From positions 5,031 to 14,964 of the forward strand of contig CAJUSN010000049.1 of assembly GCA_910589095.1 (NCBI GenBank): a DNA stretch of 9,934 bases, written 5' to 3'. The number at the start of each line of letters is the position of its first letter. The first letter of the stretch is position 1. Below, in pieces: positions 5,285-9,934 of the stretch. This DNA is from an uncultured Muribaculaceae bacterium. GTDB lineage: Bacteria; Bacteroidota; Bacteroidia; Bacteroidales; Muribaculaceae. The notes below the pieces were generated by a model. The model was given only the letters and a program-made list of their open reading frames with translations, was not told the origin of the DNA and searched no databases. A program made the translations under genes and the position numbers.

Positions 5285-6382
5285 ATGAAGATAAGTGTAA
5301 GAAACTGTTTAAATATATTCCGAAGAATGAATTTAATGCTTCTTTTCAGTAATTTTCTAAGATATGGGTGCGCATTGGCGTGCGTAGCTGCGGTTCTGAC
5401 ATTGGCCGGGTGCAGCAAAAAGAAGGCATTCATGATTCAGGGTGAGATTGAGGGTATTGGAACTCAGTTGGTTAATGCTACATATTATTCACAGGGCGGC
5501 CTGAAGCGGGTGACTGTGGTGGCAGCTGAGAACAAGTTTGCCCTGAAGGGAGAGGCTCCGCGTCCCACATTGGTTACGCTTACGCTTGCCGACGGTACAC
5601 GCCTTGGGACGCTTGTGGCCGAAAATGGCGACAAACTCAAGCTCAAAGGTGACATTGCGGAGCCCTATGCCATAGAGGTGGAGGGGAACGGCGATTCAGA
5701 AAAAATAGCCCGCTGGGTAAAGGAGAATGCAGGGCTGTTGGAGAGCCGCAATGCAGCGGCGATAAACCGCTCGTTGGCCGAATGGGTGGGAAAGAACCGC
5801 TCTTCGAAGGCAGCCACTGCTCTTATGGTGACATATTATCAGACTCCGGGCTATGAGCATCAGGCCGACTCGCTGATGGCTTTGCTGAGTTCGGGGGCCA
5901 GGGCTCAGGAGGTGGTGCAGAATTTCACGGGTACACTGTCGGCCCAGTTAGGGGAGGCTGCTTCGGGTCAGATAGGTCCAATGAGCTTGTATGACGTGAC
6001 GGACTCAGTGGTGACGGTGAATCCTCATCAGCGTAAAGCCTTGGTGTACTGCTTTCTGTCGACTGATCGCACGGCCCGCGATACGGTGACCGCTCGGCTT
6101 CGCGCACTCACGCGCGAGTGTCCGCTGCCAAAGGTTGAGGTGGTGGAGATTTCCTCGGCATCTGATTCTGCCACCTGGAAACAGTCGCTTGCGGGCGACT
6201 CGGCTCGCTGGCGCCGCACGTGGGCTCCGGCCACTGTGGCCTCGTCGGAGCTCCGACGTCTTGGCGTTCCGCGTTATCCTTATTTCATAGTGGCTGACTC
6301 GGCAGGCAATCAGATTTACAGGGGTTCATCGGTGGGCAAGGCTGCCGAAGTGGCCAAAAACAAGTTCAAAACATCAAAATAG
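5285..6382 (+). CDS. DUF4369-type lipoprotein with thioredoxin-like domain lacking CxxC
   Basis: A type II signal peptide ends in LTLAGC (lipid Cys at residue 43 from ATG 5285), so the product is an envelope lipoprotein. The mature N-terminus (FMIQGEIEGIGTQLVNATYY, then KFALKGEAPRPTLVTL and GTLVAENGDKLKLKGD) has the beta-sandwich pattern of DUF4369, common before TlpA-like thioredoxin domains in Bacteroidota. A helical middle follows. The last 120 residues fit a thioredoxin fold: the first strand ALVYCFLSTDR where an active-site CxxC would normally follow, and the cis-Pro region VPRYPYFIVADSAGNQIYRG. There is no CxxC, so redox activity is unlikely. The start is uncertain: 5285 is the first ATG after the predicted transcription start, but ATGs 5327 and 5336 give shorter, more typical signal peptides, and both lie inside the 52-bp repeat. 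Seven bases separate its stop from the yifB ATG, indicating an operon. Confidence 0.82.
   Translation: MKISVRNCLNIFRRMNLMLLFSNFLRYGCALACVAAVLTLAGCSKKKAFMIQGEIEGIGTQLVNATYYSQGGLKRVTVVAAENKFALKGEAPRPTLVTLTLADGTRLGTLVAENGDKLKLKGDIAEPYAIEVEGNGDSEKIARWVKENAGLLESRNAAAINRSLAEWVGKNRSSKAATALMVTYYQTPGYEHQADSLMALLSSGARAQEVVQNFTGTLSAQLGEAASGQIGPMSLYDVTDSVVTVNPHQRKALVYCFLSTDRTARDTVTARLRALTRECPLPKVEVVEISSASDSATWKQSLAGDSARWRRTWAPATVASSELRRLGVPRYPYFIVADSAGNQIYRGSSVGKAAEVAKNKFKTSK
5300..5351 (+). repeat. 52-bp dispersed repeat, copy 1 (inside lipoprotein signal-peptide region)
   Basis: This stretch, from AGAAACTGTTTAAAT to CTTCTTTTCAGTA, aligns without gaps to 9883-9934, with 44 of 52 positions identical. 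The first 15 and last 13 bases are identical; the differences are in the middle. The copy is translated in frame as RNCLNIFRRMNLMLLFS and contains two of the three candidate start codons of the lipoprotein gene. The function is unknown; a transposon-derived or regulatory repeat is possible. Confidence 0.8.
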
Positions 6383-6389
6383 AAGCAAT

Positions 6390-7952
6390 ATGCTTGTCAA
6401 GGCTTACGGCGCAGCGGTCCAGGGGATCGACGCCATAAAGATAACCATTGAGTCGGTGGCCTCGCAGGGGGCAGTGTTCAGCATGGTAGGGCTTGCTGAC
6501 ACGGCCGTGCGCGAGAGTTATCAGCGCATAATGGCGGCGGTGACGGAGAGCGGTTACCGTTTTCCACGGTTCAGGATTGTGGTGAATCTTTCGCCGGCGG
6601 ATGTGAAGAAAGAGGGTGCAGCCTATGACCTTCCCATAGCCTTGGCTATACTTGCATCAGGTACAGTGATAAATGTGCCGGCGATCGGCGACTATATGAT
6701 AATGGGTGAGCTGTCGCTCGACGGGTCGGTGCTACCTATCCGCGGCGTTCTGCCCATGGCTATTCTTGCGCGCAAGCTCGGGTTCAAGGGTATGATTGTT
6801 CCGGAGGCCAACGCAACGGAGGCAGCTGTTGTGAATAATCTGGAGGTTTATGGTGCCACTTCGCTGCGCCAGGTGATAGAGTTTCTCGAGGGCACTTCAA
6901 CCATGGAGCCAACAGTGGTGGATACCCGAGCTGAATTTGCAGCCGAAGCCGATGCGTTCGACTATGATTTTTCGGAAGTCAAGGGGCAGGACACCGTGAA
7001 ACGTGCTTTTGAAGTGGCATGTGCGGGTGGCCACAACATTCTGTTGGTTGGTCCTCCGGGGAGCGGGAAGTCAATGATGTCCAAGCGATTACCATCTATA
7101 TTGCCCCCACTCTCGCTTTCAGAGGCGTTGGAAACCACTAAGATACACTCAGTTGCCGGTAAGCTCGGACGCGGGTCGCGGCTTATGACGCGCCGTCCAT
7201 TCCGCTCGCCCCATCACACAATTTCGCCTGTGGCGTTGGTGGGCGGCGGGGTTAACCCCATGCCGGGCGAAATTTCATTGGCCCATAACGGGATTCTTTT
7301 CATGGATGAGTTTCCGGAGTTCCCTCGGACGGTGCTTGAGGTGCTCCGTCAGCCATTGGAGGATAACCACATATCCATATCCCGCGCCAAATACTCGATT
7401 GATTATCCGGCGTCGTTCATGCTTGTGGCTTCGATGAATCCATGTCCGTGCGGCTATTATAATCACCCCACGAAGGCGTGTGAGTGTCCGCCCGGAGCTG
7501 TGAGGAAGTATCTGAGCCGCATTTCGGGTCCGCTGCTTGACCGCATAGATTTGCAGGTGGAGATTCAGCCGGTGACTTTCGACGATATGGCAGCCGCGCC
7601 CCGCGGGGAGTCGAGTGCCGAAATCCGGCGTCGCGTGATAGCAGCCCGCGCCATCCAGCAGAAGCGTTTTGCCTCGGAGCCGCATGTGCATTGCAACGCG
7701 CAGATGAACTCGCGTCTGCTGGCCGTCCATGCGCCCCTGTCGCAGGAGTGCCTGGCGATTTTGCGGGAAACAATGACGCGCTTCGACATGAGCGCGCGAG
7801 CTTATGACCGAATCCTCAAGGTGGCGCGTACGATTGCCGACCTTGAGGCCTCGGCTGATATTCGGCCTGAACATATGCGCGAAGCCGTTTCGTACCGTAA
7901 TCTCGACCGCTCGTCGTGGGGCGCCGCGTCCTCCACTCCGCTCCCCTTCTGA
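6390..7952 (+). CDS. YifB/ComM-family Mg-chelatase-like AAA+ ATPase
   Basis: The 520-residue product is a full-length member of the YifB/ComM family, hexameric helicases that in naturally transformable bacteria promote branch migration of incoming DNA; in Bacteroidota the role is not settled. Residues 1-165 form the N-terminal Lon-protease-like ChlI domain (MLVKAYGAAVQGIDA, NLSPADVKKEGAAYDLPIA, MGELSLDGSV). The AAA+ core has Walker A GPPGSGKS (221-228), Walker B ILFMDE (302-307), sensor 1 Asn350 in ASMNPCPCG and a likely arginine finger in LLDRIDL (Arg385). Four cysteines at 352, 354, 364 and 366 (CPC...CEC) form the family's putative metal-binding insert. The C-terminal Mg-chelatase domain (RFDMSARAYDRILKVARTIADLE) is complete. 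Start ATG 6390 lies 7 nt after the lipoprotein stop. Cytoplasmic; no signal peptide. The symbol is left empty because comM and yifB are used interchangeably. Confidence 0.96.
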   Translation: MLVKAYGAAVQGIDAIKITIESVASQGAVFSMVGLADTAVRESYQRIMAAVTESGYRFPRFRIVVNLSPADVKKEGAAYDLPIALAILASGTVINVPAIGDYMIMGELSLDGSVLPIRGVLPMAILARKLGFKGMIVPEANATEAAVVNNLEVYGATSLRQVIEFLEGTSTMEPTVVDTRAEFAAEADAFDYDFSEVKGQDTVKRAFEVACAGGHNILLVGPPGSGKSMMSKRLPSILPPLSLSEALETTKIHSVAGKLGRGSRLMTRRPFRSPHHTISPVALVGGGVNPMPGEISLAHNGILFMDEFPEFPRTVLEVLRQPLEDNHISISRAKYSIDYPASFMLVASMNPCPCGYYNHPTKACECPPGAVRKYLSRISGPLLDRIDLQVEIQPVTFDDMAAAPRGESSAEIRRRVIAARAIQQKRFASEPHVHCNAQMNSRLLAVHAPLSQECLAILRETMTRFDMSARAYDRILKVARTIADLEASADIRPEHMREAVSYRNLDRSSWGAASSTPLPF

Positions 7953-7975
7953 AAGGTGAAGCTTGAGCATGTGGA

Positions 7976-8007
7976 TTTGCAGATGAGACGGGAATTTCTT
8001 ATCTTTG
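7976..8007 (+). promoter_or_regulatory. Full Bacteroidota promoter of the GH123-type gene
   Basis: TTTG (7976-7979), a 20-nt spacer and TATCTTTG (8000-8007, followed by C) match both promoter halves. Transcription would begin near 8011-8015, giving a leader of 20-25 nt that contains the 12-bp palindrome ATTGAATTCAAT (8017-8028) just before the ATG. It makes the glycosidase a separate transcription unit from yifB. Confidence 0.75.
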
Positions 8008-8036
8008 CGTAAAATTATTGAATTCAATCATTTACC

Positions 8037-9797
8037 ATGACTCTAAGAACTTTTATCGCCTCGGCTATGACGCTGGGTGCGCTCACGGCATTGGGTGCTC
8101 AGACAAAAGCTCCGGCCGAATGTGTTGAACCGGCCGATACCTCGACGGTAGATACCGCCGGATGGGACTCGGTTACCTCGCCGCTAACATTCACCTGGGC
8201 ATCGAAAGATGTGCACTATCGTCAACGCGCCACACCTCCTGCAATTGCAGTGAAGGACACCACGGTGTCGGCTTGGCGTGGCGAACGCATTGGACTCGAG
8301 GCGCTTGTGGTTGCCTCCGAAGCTCAAGCCCCGCTCCGGGTGGAGCTCTCATCGCTTACGCTCGGTGGAAAGAAGGTGAAGACGCCCGACAGTTATGCAG
8401 CCTTCATGCGTTATGTCACCACTACAGCCTATAATACTTGTGGCTATCCGGCGGCCGACCTTCCCACTTATACAGTGGCGGATATGATTGACCTGCCCGG
8501 AACGGCAGCAGCAATGGATGCACGCACGGTGCGCCCCGTATGGTGCTCCATAGAGCTTCCCAAAAGTTTGAAGCCGGGGACTTATCATGCTACTCTTGAC
8601 CTGCTCCCTGCCAATGGTAAGAAGCCACTGGCGTCGCTGGGGCTTGACATAGAGGTGAGTCAGCGTGAACTGCCCGCTCCGAAAGATTATGAGTTTTATC
8701 TTGACCTGTGGCAGCAACCTTATGCCATTTCGCGCTATTACGGTGTGGAGCCCTGGAGCAAGGAGCATCTGCAACTGCTGACACCTTACACCAAAATGCT
8801 TGCACGCGCCGGACAGAAAACGGTGACAGCAATCCTGTTCTATGAACCTTGGGGCGAGCAGAGCAACGACAAGTTCGAGCCGATGGTGGGCACGACGCGT
8901 AAGGCCGACGGCTCATGGAGCTATGACTACACGGTTCTTGACCGTTATGTGGAGCACATGGCCGCCAACGGTGTTGATGCCAACATATCTTGCTTCACCA
9001 TGGTGCCTTGGGAGCCAAAGTACCGTTATTTCGATGAGGCGGCGGGTGAATACCGATTCCTTGAAGCAGCCACGTCGTCGGAAGAGTATGCCGAGCTGTG
9101 GACATCGTTCCTGCGCTCCCTGACCGATCATTTGAAGAAAAAAGGGTGGTATGACAAGACCATGATAGTGATGGACGAGCGAGGACTTCCCCAGATGCTT
9201 GATGCCCGCCGCGTGGCGCGTGAGGCAGTGCCTGACATAAAGATGTCGCTTGCCGGATCGTATCACCCTGAACTGGTTGATTCGCTTGAAAGCTATACGC
9301 TTATCAAGGGTGATTTCTTCCCGGCCGATGTTATGAAACGCCGTCATGACAAGAATTTCATTACCCTCATGTACACATGCTGTGCCACCCCGGCGCCCAG
9401 CCAGTTCTCCAACTCGGCGCCTGCCGACGGTGCTTACCTTCCCGTGTATGCCACGGCGACAGGTCACGATGGCTATCTGCACTGGTCATTCTCTAACTGG
9501 ACCGACAACCCGCTCACCGATACCCGCTTCCACATGTTTGCGCCCGGCGATACATATTTCGTGTATCCTGACGGACGCAGCTCTATCCGTTACGAGCGCC
9601 TGCTTGAAGGGATTCAGCTGAGTGAAAAAATACGTTTGCTCCGCGCCGACCTTGAAGCTGCCAAGGATCTTGAGGGACTTTTGCTGCTTGAAAAGGCATT
9701 GGAGCCTATACGTTCGGGTGCAATGAACGCATGGTATCCCACCTCTACTGTGGTGAATGACCTCACACGAGCCATAGAGACGCTCTCGGCCCGATAA
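8037..9797 (+). CDS. Secreted glycoside hydrolase family 123-type protein (DUF4091)
   Basis: The 586-residue product has a signal peptidase I signal (MTLRTFIASAMTLGALTALGA) and no lipobox, so it is probably periplasmic. Residues about 50-210 form a beta-sandwich (WASKDVHYRQRATPP, SIELPKSLKPGTYHATLDLL, IEVSQRELPAP). The following domain, from DYEFYLDLWQQPYAISRYYG to about residue 510, matches the (beta/alpha)8 catalytic domain once called DUF4091. TMIVMDERG holds adjacent Asp380 and Glu381, the pair that GH123 beta-N-acetylgalactosaminidases use for substrate-assisted catalysis. Later motifs are YTCCATP and GHDGYLHWSFSNWTDNPL. A helical C-terminus (RYERLLEGIQLSEKIRLL) is typical of the family. 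Known members release beta-linked N-acetylgalactosamine from glycans or glycosphingolipids; substrate here is inferred only from the family. It is a stand-alone unit with its own promoter and terminator, not seen in a SusC/SusD locus. Confidence 0.9.
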   Translation: MTLRTFIASAMTLGALTALGAQTKAPAECVEPADTSTVDTAGWDSVTSPLTFTWASKDVHYRQRATPPAIAVKDTTVSAWRGERIGLEALVVASEAQAPLRVELSSLTLGGKKVKTPDSYAAFMRYVTTTAYNTCGYPAADLPTYTVADMIDLPGTAAAMDARTVRPVWCSIELPKSLKPGTYHATLDLLPANGKKPLASLGLDIEVSQRELPAPKDYEFYLDLWQQPYAISRYYGVEPWSKEHLQLLTPYTKMLARAGQKTVTAILFYEPWGEQSNDKFEPMVGTTRKADGSWSYDYTVLDRYVEHMAANGVDANISCFTMVPWEPKYRYFDEAAGEYRFLEAATSSEEYAELWTSFLRSLTDHLKKKGWYDKTMIVMDERGLPQMLDARRVAREAVPDIKMSLAGSYHPELVDSLESYTLIKGDFFPADVMKRRHDKNFITLMYTCCATPAPSQFSNSAPADGAYLPVYATATGHDGYLHWSFSNWTDNPLTDTRFHMFAPGDTYFVYPDGRSSIRYERLLEGIQLSEKIRLLRADLEAAKDLEGLLLLEKALEPIRSGAMNAWYPTSTVVNDLTRAIETLSAR

Positions 9798-9820
9798 ATA
9801 AAAATAGTAAACCTTCTCTT

Positions 9821-9863
9821 AGCGCACTGCTATCATCGGATGACAGCAGTGCGCTTTGTTTTA
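9821..9863 (+). terminator. Strong intrinsic terminator of the GH123-type gene
   Basis: AGCGCACTGCT (9821-9831) pairs perfectly over 11 bp with AGCAGTGCGCT (9845-9855). One mismatch and four more pairs (TCAT/ATGA) extend the stem to a CGG loop. TTGTTTTAT follows. It begins 24 nt after the stop codon. Confidence 0.92.
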
Positions 9864-9882
9864 TCGGTATGGATAGATGCTT

Positions 9883-9934
9883 AGAAACTGTTTAAATTTA
9901 TTCTAAAAAAAGATTTAAATACTTCTTTTCAGTA
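9883..9934 (+). repeat. 52-bp dispersed repeat, copy 2 (touches right edge of window)
   Basis: This copy matches 5300-5351 at 44 of 52 positions without gaps and follows the terminator by about 20 bases. It ends exactly at the window edge, so its true length is unknown. The two ATGs seen in copy 1 are AAG and ATA here, so start codons are not a conserved part of the repeat. Confidence 0.8.

Noticed and set aside
7275..8027. Minus-strand open frame of 250 codons across yifB and the following promoter
   Set aside because: It lies opposite the AAA+ domain, which has all family motifs, and its own translation has no recognisable domain.
8017..8028. Palindrome ATTGAATTCAAT between promoter and GH123 start
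   Set aside because: It could be an operator, but a 12-bp AT-rich palindrome is easily expected by chance and no regulator is nearby.
1..9934. CRISPR array, tRNA, rRNA, transposase or phage genes
   Set aside because: Reading both strands gave no regularly spaced repeats, no tRNA-like cloverleaf and no transposase, integrase or phage motifs.

Overview
The window looks like a chromosomal piece of a gut Bacteroidota, most likely a Bacteroidales/Muribaculaceae-type genome. Three upstream regions carry the Bacteroidota housekeeping promoter pattern TTTG-N20/21-TAnnTTTG, and clear Shine-Dalgarno sequences are missing before the genes. The gene families also fit: lipoproteins, a DUF4369 lipoprotein, a TPR sensor-like protein and a GH123 glycosidase. 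The genus is inference.

Left half (1-4782), all on the minus strand: (i) the N-terminal 375 codons of an exported TPR-rich protein that runs off the left edge, probably the sensor part of a histidine kinase; (ii) a complete outer-membrane phospholipase A (pldA) with all catalytic residues and a promoter that would give a leaderless or near-leaderless mRNA; (iii) a two-gene operon of a lipoprotein and an outer-membrane beta-barrel protein, 3 nt apart; (iv) a tandem pair of small, diverged, paralogous lipoproteins, followed by a doubtful 87-codon frame. Much of this half concerns the cell envelope, and the small-lipoprotein part is AT-rich.

Middle (4783-5284): about 500 bases with no convincing gene. 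It holds a GC-richer patch, a run of five G-tracts that fits a G-quadruplex pattern, a good promoter just after it, and a leader with a run of eight Cs.

Right half (5285-9934), all on the plus strand: a DUF4369-type lipoprotein with a thioredoxin-like domain that lacks CxxC, followed 7 nt later by a complete YifB/ComM-family AAA+ ATPase; then a GH123-type secreted glycosidase with its own promoter and a strong intrinsic terminator. A 52-bp repeat occurs twice (5300-5351 and 9883-9934, 44/52 identical). The first copy lies inside the signal-peptide region of the lipoprotein gene; the second touches the right edge of the window and probably continues.

No tRNA, rRNA, CRISPR array, transposase or phage gene was recognised. 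The least explained items are the 52-bp repeat, the G-tract/promoter arrangement and the tandem lipoproteins.
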